Positions 8,312 to 16,924 of a DNA stretch of 64,000 nucleotides are shown here, piece by piece; position 1 is the first letter of the stretch, and each line of letters begins with the position of its first letter. A program made the translations under genes and the position numbers. The notes under the pieces are model-generated. The model saw nothing but the letters and a program-made list of their open reading frames with translations, was not told the DNA's origin and ran no database searches. Source of the stretch: Paracoccaceae bacterium (GTDB lineage Bacteria; Pseudomonadota; Alphaproteobacteria; Rhodobacterales; Rhodobacteraceae); contig JAGQRV010000009.1 in assembly GCA_020425125.1 (NCBI GenBank), positions 45,155 to 109,154 of the forward strand, read 5' to 3'.

Positions 8312-9646
8312 CTAGTCCGGCCCGACTTCTTCGAGAGCCAGTTCCGAGGCGACAACCAGACGGAAGCGGCCGCGCCCGGTCCGTTCGATCCCCAGCGGCC
8401 AGTCGCGTTCGCAAAGCCGGCGCTGCAACAGGATCAGCCGTGCCTCCAGGTTCTCGGCATGGTCCGGCAGGCGCAGCGCCGGATCGAGACGCAGTTCCCG
8501 ATTGGTGAATTCAGTCCGTCCGGTCCGCAGCATCTCGCCTGCGATGCGCCAGAGGATGGCCCCGGCGACTCCCTTAATGAGATAGTCGTGACCGATGAAG
8601 ACGCTGCTGTCCGCCGGGTAGTAGCGCAGCACGACCGGAGCCGCCGTTTCGCACGGTCTGGGTTCGGACCTGGTGACCGCGGCCGGGCCGTCGCTGCGCT
8701 GGCAGTCGGCGATGAGCCCGCCCAGACGCTCCGCCACCAGTGCCAGCGCATCCTCGTCGTCGAACCAGAATTGCAGAGGCTCCGGACTCTCGACGAAGAG
8801 GACCCCGATCAGCCGATCGCCGGCCAGGATCGGCAGGGCAAGCTGGCTGCCGGGCGCCTTGAGCCCGGGAAACGGGATTTCGGTTGCCGCCGCCCAGTCC
8901 GAGGCGGCACAGGCCCGGATCGACAGGCTGTAGCTGTAATCGGCGGTCACATGCGCGATCCGGATCGGCACCCGCTCCTGCGCAGCGACGCCGATGACGC
9001 CCTGGCCCAGTGAAACTTCCGATCCGATACCCGAGGCGGCATAGCCGCGCGTTGCCACCGTGATCAGCTTCGCGTCATCGCTGTCGTAAAGCAGGAGCAT
9101 GCCGTGCCGGATGCCGAAGTTCCGCGCCAGACTGTCCAGCGTGGCATCGAGCAACTGACTCAGATCCCCGATGCGGCCGATCTCTGAGAACGTGCGCCGA
9201 GTTGCGGACAGGAGGCTACGCGGCGCAGGTCTGCTCTCCAGAACCGGTCCGGGGATCGCCGTGATCGCGCGCACGCGGTAGATATCCGCACCGAGCAGCC
9301 GAAACACTCCGTCCATGCCGGTATGGGACGCAATCCCGGCAAGCTTCGCCTTCATCACCTCGAACAGGGGACCGCTTTCAAGGGTTTCCCGATAGTCGAT
9401 TTCGAGCCGGTACTTCGCGACCGAGACGGGATCGTTCAGCATCAGAGCGGCCGTCCGCGTCGCCAGCACATTGGCCCGCGTCTTGTTGAAGAACTGATAG
9501 CTCAGTGCCAGGTGGTCCGGATCGACGTAATGCGCCTGCGAGAGGAGCGAAACATTCGGCACCCCATTCTCGTCGCAGGTCGCAAGCATCCCCGGCGTGA
9601 AACTCTCCAGGCAATCGCGGATCTGATCGAGGGTGAGCGCGCTCAT
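8312..9646 (-). CDS. PNPOx-like flavin-binding / GAF / winged-helix-like multidomain protein
   Basis: Multidomain protein of 444 residues. Residues 1-130 form a pyridoxamine-phosphate-oxidase-like split barrel (FTPGMLATCDENGVPNVS). Residues about 155-315 form a GAF domain (DSLARNFGIRHGMLLLYD through GVLFVESPEPL). Residues about 335-435 contain GHDYLIKGVAGAILWRI, EFTNRELRLD and NLEARLILLQRRL and end in a basic beta hairpin, which resembles an OmpR-type winged helix. No membrane segment or signal peptide is seen. The start overlaps the stop of the upstream PNPOx gene by ATGA (9643-9646), so the two are translationally coupled. A flavin- or redox-linked sensor or regulator is the best inference; no ligand is known. 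Domain calls 1 and 2 are firm, the third is tentative. Confidence 0.8.
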   Translation of the reverse strand: MSALTLDQIRDCLESFTPGMLATCDENGVPNVSLLSQAHYVDPDHLALSYQFFNKTRANVLATRTAALMLNDPVSVAKYRLEIDYRETLESGPLFEVMKAKLAGIASHTGMDGVFRLLGADIYRVRAITAIPGPVLESRPAPRSLLSATRRTFSEIGRIGDLSQLLDATLDSLARNFGIRHGMLLLYDSDDAKLITVATRGYAASGIGSEVSLGQGVIGVAAQERVPIRIAHVTADYSYSLSIRACAASDWAAATEIPFPGLKAPGSQLALPILAGDRLIGVLFVESPEPLQFWFDDEDALALVAERLGGLIADCQRSDGPAAVTRSEPRPCETAAPVVLRYYPADSSVFIGHDYLIKGVAGAILWRIAGEMLRTGRTEFTNRELRLDPALRLPDHAENLEARLILLQRRLCERDWPLGIERTGRGRFRLVVASELALEEVGPD

Positions 9647-10197
9647 GCGGGTTTGATGGCCGCGCCGGCTCCGGGCCCCGGGGTCTGGGCGAATGCCGAA
9701 GTCGGGAGGAAATCGATGGCCGCCACCTCGTCCGGGACGAAGCGGATATAGGTGGCGGCAAATTCGGGCAGATAGCCGACCGAGACGAGATCATCGCCGA
9801 ACGCGCGCGATTGCGCCAGCGCCTGTGCGCGGTCTTCCGCGTCTGCGACGGCCACGGTCGCCGAGTCGGCCTTCAGCTGAATCGACCGGTGTGTGCGGGG
9901 GCGGGAGAAGGTCGCGGCAATACCGCCGCCCGCAGTCAGCGCGTCAATGACGGGGGCCGCCGCCGCCCGCCAGACCAGAACCCGCACCAGCCCGTTCATA
10001 AAGACCCGGACGCCGAGCCCCTGGGCCAGAACCGGGCGGTTCGGCGGCACGGCCGAGGCCAGAACCACGAACACGCCGCTCTGGCAGAACTCGGCGAGCT
10101 CCGGCGTGAGAATCCCGTCGCCGACAGTCGGACCGCGGAAATTCCGGCGGGCGTCGATATCCTGTGCGGGGGATGCCGGAAATTCTGCGCGGGACAT
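9643..10197 (-). CDS. Pyridoxamine 5'-phosphate oxidase-like protein
   Basis: A 184-residue single-domain protein of the PNPOx-like split-barrel flavin/heme-binding class. The central part has VFVVLASAVPPNRPVLAQGLGVRV and RVLVWRAAAAPVIDAL, and the C-terminal part has SVGYLPEFAATYIRFVPDEV. It lacks the compact active-site pattern of true PdxH, so vitamin B6 synthesis is unlikely. Its stop overlaps the start of the PNPOx-GAF gene, implying joint function. No clear Shine-Dalgarno is seen; a 29-base hairpin (10212-10240) sits 15 bases before the start codon. The actual cofactor and substrate are unknown. Confidence 0.75.
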   Translation of the reverse strand: MSRAEFPASPAQDIDARRNFRGPTVGDGILTPELAEFCQSGVFVVLASAVPPNRPVLAQGLGVRVFMNGLVRVLVWRAAAAPVIDALTAGGGIAATFSRPRTHRSIQLKADSATVAVADAEDRAQALAQSRAFGDDLVSVGYLPEFAATYIRFVPDEVAAIDFLPTSAFAQTPGPGAGAAIKPA

Positions 10198-10211
10198 GGG
10201 ACAAGGCTCTG

Positions 10212-10240
10212 GACCGGGAGGCGCCTGGCGCTTCCCGGTC
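10212..10240 (-). promoter_or_regulatory. Strong leader hairpin before the PNPOx operon
   Basis: GACCGGGA pairs perfectly with TCCCGGTC, with a second inner stem GCGCC/GGCGC separated by one T. It lies 15-43 bases upstream of the start codon at 10197, so it would be in the 5' leader of the PNPOx transcript. It could be an attenuator or an operator. The function is inferred from position only. Confidence 0.5.
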
Positions 10241-10400
10241 TTATCCTATGCCCGGTCCATACTGGCAAGCGTGGCGCATGCGCCCTGTGCTGGTCTCGGA
10301 CTTGGTGCGCGGGAAGAGTGCAAGCGCCGCCGTGCCGCGCCGTTTCCGCGGCCTTCCGCGCGCCGGTCTCGGTGCGCGGCAAGGGTGGGTTCAGTCCGCC

Positions 10401-10426
10401 GCGGGGCGCAACGGAGCACGCCCCGC
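10401..10426 (-). terminator. Hairpin after the FAD oxidoreductase gene
   Basis: A perfect 8-bp inverted repeat, GCGGGGCG and CGCCCCGC with a 10-base loop, starts 8 bases beyond the stop codon at 10435 on the minus strand. It is GC-rich and no T-run follows. It probably ends the 12767-10435 transcript. Confidence 0.55.
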
Positions 10427-10434
10427 AGTCGGGA

Positions 10435-11829
10435 TCATTCCGCGGCAATCGCGAGGGGCGCCGCCGAGGTGGAACTTGCGCGGCGGAATAGCCCCGTCGG
10501 ATCGTAGCAGCCGCGCACCGTCTGAAGCCGTGCCCAGGCTTCCGGCGCATAACATTGTGCGAGGCGCTCGGGGCGTGCGAGATCCGCTTCGCCGACGTAA
10601 TGCCCGCGCGTGACCGGCGACATCGCATCCGCGGCCGCGCGCAGCCAGGCCGTGTTCGCGGCATCCTGGGCGGGATCGTCCCAGATGCCATAGAGCGCGC
10701 CGAAGCCCGAACCGGCCATCGAGAAGGCGGAGTCGGGGAGTGGCCGCGAGGCGAACGAGCGGGCGGGCAGCTGGCTGCCGACGGCGTAGCTTGCGGCAGA
10801 CGGGGCGCGGGCGACCGCATCCGCCATGATGCGGAACAATCTGCGTGGCTCGTCGCTCCAGACTGCCTCGGCCAGATAGCGGGCGCCGACCGGATTTGCC
10901 TGGTCCGAGCCGGCGTACAGCGATCCATAGGTCGCCGGGATCGGTCCGACCGCGTTCAGCGGATCGGCGGGCGCCCAGAGGGCAATGCCCTCCAGCGCCT
11001 CTTGTGCGTCGGCATCGCTTTCCGCGAAGACGGTTGGGATCGCGGTTACCAGCTTGACACTCGGATCGGCGACCGGGGGCGGAGCGCTGTGCAGGATGAC
11101 GGTGAATTCGACCCCGTCGGGCGCCACGGCCATGACGCCCTGCATCCAGCGCGACACCTCGTCGATGCGCTCGATCGGGTAGCTGCGGATCGCCATAATC
11201 ATCCCGCGCCGCAGCTTTTGAAGCCGCAGCCGGTATCGCACGACGACGCCGGGGAAAAGCGGCCCGCCACCCCGAAGCGCCCAGAAGAGTTCGGGGTTCT
11301 CGGCGGCACTCGCGCTGACGAGGCGGCCGTCGGCCAGCACGACGTCGGCGCTGTCGACCGAATGGCACGCCATGCCCCATTCGCCGCTGTTCCAGCCGAA
11401 ACCCCCGCCCAGAAGATAGCCGCTCAGGCTCACACTGGCACAATGCCCGACCGGGAAGGCGAAGCCAGCCTCTGCAAGGCGCTCGGCCAGCACATCGTTG
11501 CAGGCCGTGGGTCCGACGACCGCAATTCCGGCGCCGGAATCGATCTCGATCTGGTTCAGCGCGGAGAGGTCGAGCACGATGCCGTCCTGCAGGGCGATGC
11601 CGGAGAAATTGTGACCGGTTCCCCGGGGCGAGACGCTGATGCCGCGCCGGGCCGCGAAGGCGATGGTGGTCTGCACATCGGCGACGGTCCGGGCACGAAC
11701 GATGGCGACGGGCTGCGCGTCGGGCTTGCGCCCGTTCCAGATCATCTTGGCGCGGTGATCCGCATAGCCGCCATCGGCAGCAGTGATCACTTCGCCCCGA
11801 AGGGCGGCTTTCAGGTCGTCGAAGGACAT
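10435..11829 (-). CDS. FAD-linked oxidoreductase (berberine-bridge / VAO-PCMH family)
   Basis: A 464-residue flavoprotein oxidase or dehydrogenase. An N-terminal PCMH-type FAD domain (about 35-210) contains SVSPRGTGHNFSG and GHCASVSLSGYLLGGGFGW. The C-terminal substrate domain ends in a BBE-like segment, CYAPEAWARLQTVRGCYDPTGLF. His73 (in RGTGH) and Cys130 (in GHCASV) lie where bicovalent FAD enzymes of this family attach flavin through His and Cys, so a bicovalent FAD is plausible. No signal peptide is visible. It follows the E1-alpha-like gene by 68 bases on the same strand. The substrate is unknown; related enzymes oxidise sugars, alkaloids or amines. Confidence 0.87.
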   Translation of the reverse strand: MSFDDLKAALRGEVITAADGGYADHRAKMIWNGRKPDAQPVAIVRARTVADVQTTIAFAARRGISVSPRGTGHNFSGIALQDGIVLDLSALNQIEIDSGAGIAVVGPTACNDVLAERLAEAGFAFPVGHCASVSLSGYLLGGGFGWNSGEWGMACHSVDSADVVLADGRLVSASAAENPELFWALRGGGPLFPGVVVRYRLRLQKLRRGMIMAIRSYPIERIDEVSRWMQGVMAVAPDGVEFTVILHSAPPPVADPSVKLVTAIPTVFAESDADAQEALEGIALWAPADPLNAVGPIPATYGSLYAGSDQANPVGARYLAEAVWSDEPRRLFRIMADAVARAPSAASYAVGSQLPARSFASRPLPDSAFSMAGSGFGALYGIWDDPAQDAANTAWLRAAADAMSPVTRGHYVGEADLARPERLAQCYAPEAWARLQTVRGCYDPTGLFRRASSTSAAPLAIAAE

Positions 11830-11897
11830 CGGGATATCTCCTGGGCAGGTGTGGCGTGTGGCCGGTCCGTCTGGCCGGCGGACAGTGTTTCGGAGTG

Positions 11898-12767
11898 TCA
11901 GGCGGAGCGGCGGACCGGTGCCTCTGGCGTTTGGGCTGGTGCTCGACTATCGGCGATCCGTGCGGTCACCCGACGCTCCATCGCTGCCAGAGCACCGTCG
12001 TCGAGTGCCCCGCCATCCAGCAGGCGCGCGGCAAGACGTGCGATCGGGTTGCCGGATCCGCCCTTGAGCAGAGATGCCGGATCCCGCGTCGGTGTTTCGC
12101 CGCCGTGTTGCAACAGCTGGCGCCGATCCGTGGCCGCTTCGAGCAGGTACGGCCGTCCGCTCCACGCGATGTAGCGCCGAGCCGCCTGGAGAGCGCGCAG
12201 GACCGCCGCGACATCGCCGCCATCGACGCTGGCGCCGACGATGCCGAAACGTGCGGCATGGCTGCTGATCCGGTCGTTGAGGAAAATCTCGCGGCGGTGG
12301 ACGAATGTCGTCCAGTCGTCGCTCTCCCAGACGTAAAGGATCGGCAAGTGCAGCAGTGCTGCCTCCACGATTGAGTCCCCGAGGCGCCGCTCGTCGAGCG
12401 TGTCGTCACCGAAGAGGCTGATCGTCAGTCCGGACTGTCCCGCTTCCCGGCGCGCGAGGGCGATTTCGGTCGCGCAGGTGATTTCGTCGCCTGGAGAGGC
12501 GATCGATTCAAAGATGCCCTGGTCGACTGCCACCGGCTTGGCCGACCGGGCGGCTCTCAGGCGGTCGAGGTTTCTTCGGCTTGCGACAAGGGCATCGTCC
12601 GCAGCGACCGAGAGCGCAAGAGCGACCACCGAGGCCTCCTGGCCGATCGTCTTCCGGGCGGGTTGGTCCGTGGCGTTTCGTTGCCATTCGCCACCAGCGT
12701 CTTCATGCGCGCGCACGGCCATCAGGCGTTCCAGCGCGTCAATGCCGAACTTGAAGTCCACGGTCAT
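11898..12767 (-). CDS. Divergent thiamine-diphosphate dehydrogenase E1-alpha-like protein, probable pseudoenzyme
   Basis: A 289-residue protein with the skeleton of 2-oxoacid dehydrogenase E1-alpha subunits. IGQEASVVAL (41-50) matches the usual IGQEA helix. SLFGDDTLDERRLGDSIVEAALLHLPILYVWESDDW (118-152) aligns with the GDGAxNQG...E..N.A.LW.LPV..V.EN segment. FGIVGASVDGGDVAAV and the C-terminal RDP...LLDGGALDDGALAAMERRVTARI match the end of the family. The Mg/ThDP motif GDGxxN is changed to GDDTLDER, and the GRGGSMH-type loop is missing, so activity is doubtful. No E1-beta or E2 gene is nearby. ATG at 12767 has GGAGA immediately before it; GTG at 12761 would give better spacing. Family call moderate, function unknown. 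Confidence 0.68.
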   Translation of the reverse strand: MTVDFKFGIDALERLMAVRAHEDAGGEWQRNATDQPARKTIGQEASVVALALSVAADDALVASRRNLDRLRAARSAKPVAVDQGIFESIASPGDEITCATEIALARREAGQSGLTISLFGDDTLDERRLGDSIVEAALLHLPILYVWESDDWTTFVHRREIFLNDRISSHAARFGIVGASVDGGDVAAVLRALQAARRYIAWSGRPYLLEAATDRRQLLQHGGETPTRDPASLLKGGSGNPIARLAARLLDGGALDDGALAAMERRVTARIADSRAPAQTPEAPVRRSA

Positions 12768-13083
12768 TCTCCGGTGTCTGAAATTGACTGGCGGATCAAT
12801 ACGACTGCCGGCACGAGAACGCTCGCTAAGAGATCCTGCGGGAAATGCTAAAAGTTCACTAAACGCACGGCGTGCGCGCCGCCCGCATGGTTGAGGCTGC
12901 GGCCAGATCGGGCCGATGCTCGTGCCGCGCGAAACCGTGTTCTTCCAGCGCAAGCGCTGCGTTTTTGGCATCGGATCGCTGCGAACATAGCACACGACAG
13001 CATCGGGGTGATCCGCAAGACTTCGCCGCAAGGAGTCGATGCCGCGCCGCGGCAGGACCGCACCCAGCGACATGGAGAGCCCG
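12768..13083. promoter_or_regulatory. Divergent intergenic region between the E1-like and BMP transporter operons
   Basis: This 316-base gap separates two divergent operons and should hold both promoters. A palindrome, CAGCGC-AA-GCGCTG, lies at 12946-12959, followed by a TTTTT run and a weak -35-like TTGGCA at 12965. It may be an operator for the transporter operon. GGAGAG at 13074-13079 is the ribosome site that decides the ATG at 13084. Open frames in the gap look like shadows. Confidence 0.4.
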
Positions 13084-14208
13084 ATGACCCGCCGTTTCCT
13101 GCCTCTGTCCCGCCGCCGCTTCCTGCACAGCGCCGCCGCGCTGTCCGGCGCCACGATGGTGTCGGGGCTGCCACGGCTGGCACACGCAGCCGAGCCGCTG
13201 ACCGTTGGCTTCATCTATGTCGGCCCGCGCGACGATTACGGCTATAACCAGGCCCATGCCGAGGGCGCCGCGGCCGTGAAGGAGATTCCCGGAGTAACGG
13301 TGGTCGAGGAGGAGAACGTTCCCGAGACGATCGACGTCCAGAAGAGCATGGAGTCGATGATCAACCTCGATGGTGCGTCGCTGCTGTTCCCGACCTCGTT
13401 CGGCTATTTCGACCCGCATGTGCTGGCGGTCGCGCCCAAATACCCCGATGTCCGCTTCGAACATGCCGCCGGGCTCTGGACCGAAGGCATGCCCGAAAAC
13501 GTCGGCAGCTACTTCGGCTATATCGGCATGGGCCAGTTCCTGAACGGCATCGTGGCCGGTCACATGACGAAATCGAAGAAGATCGGCTTCGTCGCGGCAA
13601 AGCCGATCCCGCAGGTTCTTCTCAACATCAACTCGTTCCTGCTGGGCGCGCGCCAGGTCGATCCGTCAATCAATTGCCAGGTGATCTTCACCGGGGAATG
13701 GTCGCTCGCGGTCAAGGAAGCCGAGGCGACGAATGCGTTGGCTGACGCGGGGTGCGACGTCATCACCTGTCACGTTGACGGACCGAAGGTGGTGATCGAG
13801 ACCGCCGCGGGACGGGGTTGCTATGTCTGCGGCTATCATGCCGACCAGTCGGCCCTGGCGCCGCAGCTCTACCTGACCGGTGCCGAGTGGAACTGGGCCA
13901 ATGTCTATACCGGCATGGTCAACACGATCCTCGATGGCGGCACCTTGCCGAACTTCATGCGCGGCGGCCTGGCCGAGGGCTATATCAAGATGTCGCCGCT
14001 GGGGCCCGCCGTCACCGATGCCGCGCGGGCACAGTTCGAATCCACCAAGGAAGTGATCATGGGCGGTGGATATTCGGTCATCAAGGGGCCGCTTAACGAC
14101 AACAAGGGCAACGTCATCCTGTCCGAAGGACAGGCCCTGGTCGAGACCGACGTCGCGCTCGAAAGCATGGACTACCTCGTCGAAGGCGTGATCGGATCCA
14201 CATCGTAA
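13084..14208 (+). CDS. BMP family ABC transporter substrate-binding protein
   Basis: Periplasmic binding protein of 374 residues in the BMP/PnrA-like family, which binds nucleosides and related small molecules. The start at 13084 gives a Tat-type signal peptide: the twin-arginine motif SRRRFLH, a hydrophobic stretch and cleavage near AHAAEP. Conserved parts are VGFIYVGPRDDYGYNQAHAEG, SFGYFDPHVLAVAPKYPDVRFEHAAG, IVAGHMTKSKKIGFVAA and the VYTGMVNTILDGG region. An in-frame ATG 12 bases upstream is possible but less well spaced from GGAGAG. It heads an operon with two permeases, an ATPase and two cysteine hydrolases, so the ligand is probably a nitrogen compound that those enzymes attack. Confidence 0.92.
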   Translation: MTRRFLPLSRRRFLHSAAALSGATMVSGLPRLAHAAEPLTVGFIYVGPRDDYGYNQAHAEGAAAVKEIPGVTVVEEENVPETIDVQKSMESMINLDGASLLFPTSFGYFDPHVLAVAPKYPDVRFEHAAGLWTEGMPENVGSYFGYIGMGQFLNGIVAGHMTKSKKIGFVAAKPIPQVLLNINSFLLGARQVDPSINCQVIFTGEWSLAVKEAEATNALADAGCDVITCHVDGPKVVIETAAGRGCYVCGYHADQSALAPQLYLTGAEWNWANVYTGMVNTILDGGTLPNFMRGGLAEGYIKMSPLGPAVTDAARAQFESTKEVIMGGGYSVIKGPLNDNKGNVILSEGQALVETDVALESMDYLVEGVIGSTS

Positions 14209-14221
14209 GCGGAGCGCGGGA

Positions 14222-15316
14222 ATGGCGGATCAGGCGGTGATCGGAGGTTCGGGCGCGAGCTTGCTGCCCGCGCTGGCACGTCGCAGCGAGGCGGTGGTGA
14301 TCCCGCTGGCAGCGCTGGTGGTTGGGTTCGCGATCTTCGCGGTCTTCCTGCTGACCCAGGGCAAGTCGCCGGCGGATTTCCTGGGTCTGGTCTGGAAGGG
14401 CGCCTATGGCTCCGCCTTCTCCTGGCAGAACACGCTCTCCCGGGCGGCGCCGCTCCTGTTCGCGGCGCTCTGTGTGGCGTTGCCGGCCCGGCTCGGCCTC
14501 GTCGTGATCGGCGGCGAAGGCGCCATCGTGCTGGGCGGCGTCGCGGTTGGTGCCCTGGGGCCGGCGATGGCCCATGTGCCGGCCTTTATCGCCCTGCCGC
14601 TGATGGCAGCCGCGGCGATGTCGGTGGGCGCGGTCTGGATCGGCGCGGCCGGGGCGCTGCGCCATTACCGGGGCGTCAACGAAACGATTTCCAGCCTGCT
14701 TCTGGCCTATATCGCCATCGCGCTGATGAACCAGTTGGTCGAAGGCCCGTTCCGGGATCCGGCGAGCCTGAACAAGCCCTCGACCGCGCCCTTGGCGGAG
14801 TCCCTGCGTGTCGGCAACCTGCCGGGGATGGACGTGCATTGGGGGCTCGCCTTCGGCATTCTCGGCTGCGTCGTTTCCTGGATCCTGATCGACCGGACCA
14901 CATGGGGGTTTGCGGCGCGGATCGCCGGCGGAAACGTGCGGGCGGCACAGGTACAGGGGCTGCCGGTGGGGCGGCTGATCCTCGGCTTCACTGCACTTGC
15001 AGGCGGCTTCGCGGGCCTTGCCGGGTTCTTCGAAGTGACGGCGGTGCACGGTTCGGCGAATGCCTCGCTGGCCGCGGGTTACGGCTATACCGGCATTCTC
15101 ATTGCCTTCCTGGCGCGGCACAATCCGCTGGCGATCATTCCGGTTGCGATCCTTCTGGCGGGGTTCGGTGCGGCGTCGGGATTGATCCAGCGGCGCATGG
15201 GATTGCCGGACGCGACGATCCTCGTGCTGCAGGGCTTTGTCTTCCTGTCCATCCTGATCTCGGACACCTTCTACGGGCGATACCGGATCTTCGCCCCTGA
15301 GCGCTGGGGGCGGTGA
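14222..15316 (+). CDS. BMP-type ABC transporter permease 1
   Basis: Inner-membrane permease of 364 residues of the BPD_transp_2 (ribose/nucleoside) family. It has about nine hydrophobic segments, beginning with VIPLAALVVGFAIFAVFLL. VVIGGEGAIVLGGVAVGAL and ISSLLLAYIAIALMNQLVEGPF are typical of the larger permease of YufP/NupB-type systems. It begins 13 bases after the binding-protein gene, and its stop codon overlaps the ATG of the second permease by one base (15316). It forms a heterodimeric channel with that protein. Confidence 0.92.
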   Translation: MADQAVIGGSGASLLPALARRSEAVVIPLAALVVGFAIFAVFLLTQGKSPADFLGLVWKGAYGSAFSWQNTLSRAAPLLFAALCVALPARLGLVVIGGEGAIVLGGVAVGALGPAMAHVPAFIALPLMAAAAMSVGAVWIGAAGALRHYRGVNETISSLLLAYIAIALMNQLVEGPFRDPASLNKPSTAPLAESLRVGNLPGMDVHWGLAFGILGCVVSWILIDRTTWGFAARIAGGNVRAAQVQGLPVGRLILGFTALAGGFAGLAGFFEVTAVHGSANASLAAGYGYTGILIAFLARHNPLAIIPVAILLAGFGAASGLIQRRMGLPDATILVLQGFVFLSILISDTFYGRYRIFAPERWGR

Positions 15317-16239
15317 TGGAGCACGATATCGGCCTCTGGGCCATCCCAATTGCCATCCTGGGCGGGGCAATCCGGGTGTCCACCCCGTTTCTCTTCGTGT
15401 CGCTCGGCGAGGTGCTGACTGAGCGGTCGGGGCGGATCAACCTTGGCCTCGAAGGGACGCTCGTCTTCGGTGCCATGGCGGGCTACGCCACGGCAGTCGT
15501 GACCGGGTCAGCCTGGGCCGGGGTGATCGTCGCTGCATTATCCGGAAGCCTGTTCGGGCTGCTGCACGGGCTGATCTGCTCGCTGCCGAAGGTGAACGAC
15601 ATCGCCATCGGCATCGCGATGATGCTGTTCGGCACCGGGCTCGCGTTCTACTTCGGCAAGCCGTTCATCCAGCCGGTGGCGCCGGACCTTCCGGCAATTC
15701 CGCTGGGCTTCTGGTCCGATCTCCCGCAGCTTCGCGCGGCGCTCGAAGTCAACGTGTTGTTCCTGATCGGCATCGTGCTGGCGCTCGGCATGGCCTGGAT
15801 GTTCCGCGCCACGCGTGTCGGCCTGATCATCCGGGTCGTCGGGGACAGCACCGATGCGGCCCGTGCGATGGGATTGCGGCCCGCGCTCATCCGCACCTTG
15901 GCCACCGCCACGGGCGGCGCCTTCGCCGGGGTGGGCGGGGCGTATCTCTCGCTCTACTACCCCGGAAGCTGGAACGAAGGCATCTCCTCGGGCCAGGGCC
16001 TGATGGCCGTGGCGCTGGTGATCTTCGCGCGCTGGAACCCGATCGCCTGCTTCGGCGCGGCGTTGCTGTTCGGCGGGGCCGGCGCGCTTGGCCCCGCGCT
16101 GCAATCGGTCGGCGTCACGCAAGGCTACTACCTCTTCTATGCCGCGCCCTACGTCCTGACGCTCGGCGTCCTCATTGCCATCTCGTCGCCCAATCGTGCC
16201 ATGACCGGCGCGCCGGGCGAACTGTCCATCACCAAGTGA
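15316..16239 (+). CDS. BMP-type ABC transporter permease 2
   Basis: Inner-membrane permease of 307 residues, partner of the preceding gene. [38 protein letters not shown] is the highly conserved start of the YufQ/NupC-type subunit, with an EGT(L) segment. About eight membrane spans follow, and [22 protein letters not shown] lies near the end. ATG at 15316 overlaps the upstream TGA; a GTG three bases before could also be read. Transport specificity is not encoded in obvious motifs. Confidence 0.92.
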   Translation: MEHDIGLWAIPIAILGGAIRVSTPFLFVSLGEVLTERSGRINLGLEGTLVFGAMAGYATAVVTGSAWAGVIVAALSGSLFGLLHGLICSLPKVNDIAIGIAMMLFGTGLAFYFGKPFIQPVAPDLPAIPLGFWSDLPQLRAALEVNVLFLIGIVLALGMAWMFRATRVGLIIRVVGDSTDAARAMGLRPALIRTLATATGGAFAGVGGAYLSLYYPGSWNEGISSGQGLMAVALVIFARWNPIACFGAALLFGGAGALGPALQSVGVTQGYYLFYAAPYVLTLGVLIAISSPNRAMTGAPGELSITK

Positions 16240-16246
16240 GACATCC

Positions 16247-16924
16247 ATGACCACCGTGCCGTCGACTCCCTATGCCTGGCCGTGGAACGGCGATCTCAGG
16301 CCCGAGAATACCGCGCTGATCATCATCGACATGCAGACCGATTTCTGCGGAACCGGCGGCTATGTCGACATGATGGGCTATGACCTGTCCATGACACAGG
16401 CGCCGATCGGCCCGATCAAGGCGGTCCTGGGTGCCATGCGCGAGAAGGGCTATCACATAATCCATACCCGCGAGGGCCACCGTCCGGACCTCAGCGACCT
16501 GCCGGACAACAAGCGCTGGCGCAGCCAGCAGATCGGGGCGGGGATCGGAGATCCGGGGCCCTGCGGAAAGATCCTCGTCCGTGGCGAACCCGGCTGGGAC
16601 ATCATCCCCGAACTCTATCCCGAAGAAGGCGAAGCGATCATCGACAAGCCGGGCAAGGGCAGCTTCTGCGCAACCGATCTTGAGCTCATCCTGAGAACCC
16701 GCGGTATCGACAATATCGTGCTCACCGGCATCACCACCGATGTCTGTGTCTCCACCACAATGCGCGAGGCCAACGACCGCGGCTTCGAATGCCTGATCCT
16801 GTCGGATTGCTGCGGGGCGACCGATCCGGGCAATCACGCGGCGGCCCTGAAGATGGTGACGATGCAGGGCGGTGTCTTCGGGGCTGTCGGCGACTCGGCC
16901 GCATTCATTGCGGCGCTGCCATGA
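16247..16924 (+). CDS. Isochorismatase-family cysteine hydrolase, close to biuret amidohydrolase
   Basis: Cytoplasmic amidohydrolase of 225 residues. The catalytic triad is visible as Asp28 (IIIDMQTDF), Lys134 (DKPGKGSF) and Cys167 ([15 protein letters not shown]). With a constant offset of eight these match Asp36, Lys142 and Cys175 of Rhizobium BiuH as I recall it, and Gln207 (MQGGVFG) matches its substrate-binding Gln215. Segments such as [14 protein letters not shown] and [14 protein letters not shown] are also shared. Biuret or a close ureido compound hydrolysed to allophanate-like product plus ammonia is the best guess. It sits inside an ABC transporter operon, between permease and ATPase genes, and its stop overlaps the next start by ATGA. 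Confidence 0.85.
   Translation: MTTVPSTPYAWPWNGDLRPENTALIIIDMQTDFCGTGGYVDMMGYDLSMTQAPIGPIKAVLGAMREKGYHIIHTREGHRPDLSDLPDNKRWRSQQIGAGIGDPGPCGKILVRGEPGWDIIPELYPEEGEAIIDKPGKGSFCATDLELILRTRGIDNIVLTGITTDVCVSTTMREANDRGFECLILSDCCGATDPGNHAAALKMVTMQGGVFGAVGDSAAFIAALP

Noticed and set aside
12768..13214. 149-codon upstream extension of the E1-alpha-like gene
   Set aside because: The added part matches no E1 sequence, overlaps the start of the divergent transporter gene and has no good ribosome site; the family region begins at the chosen start.
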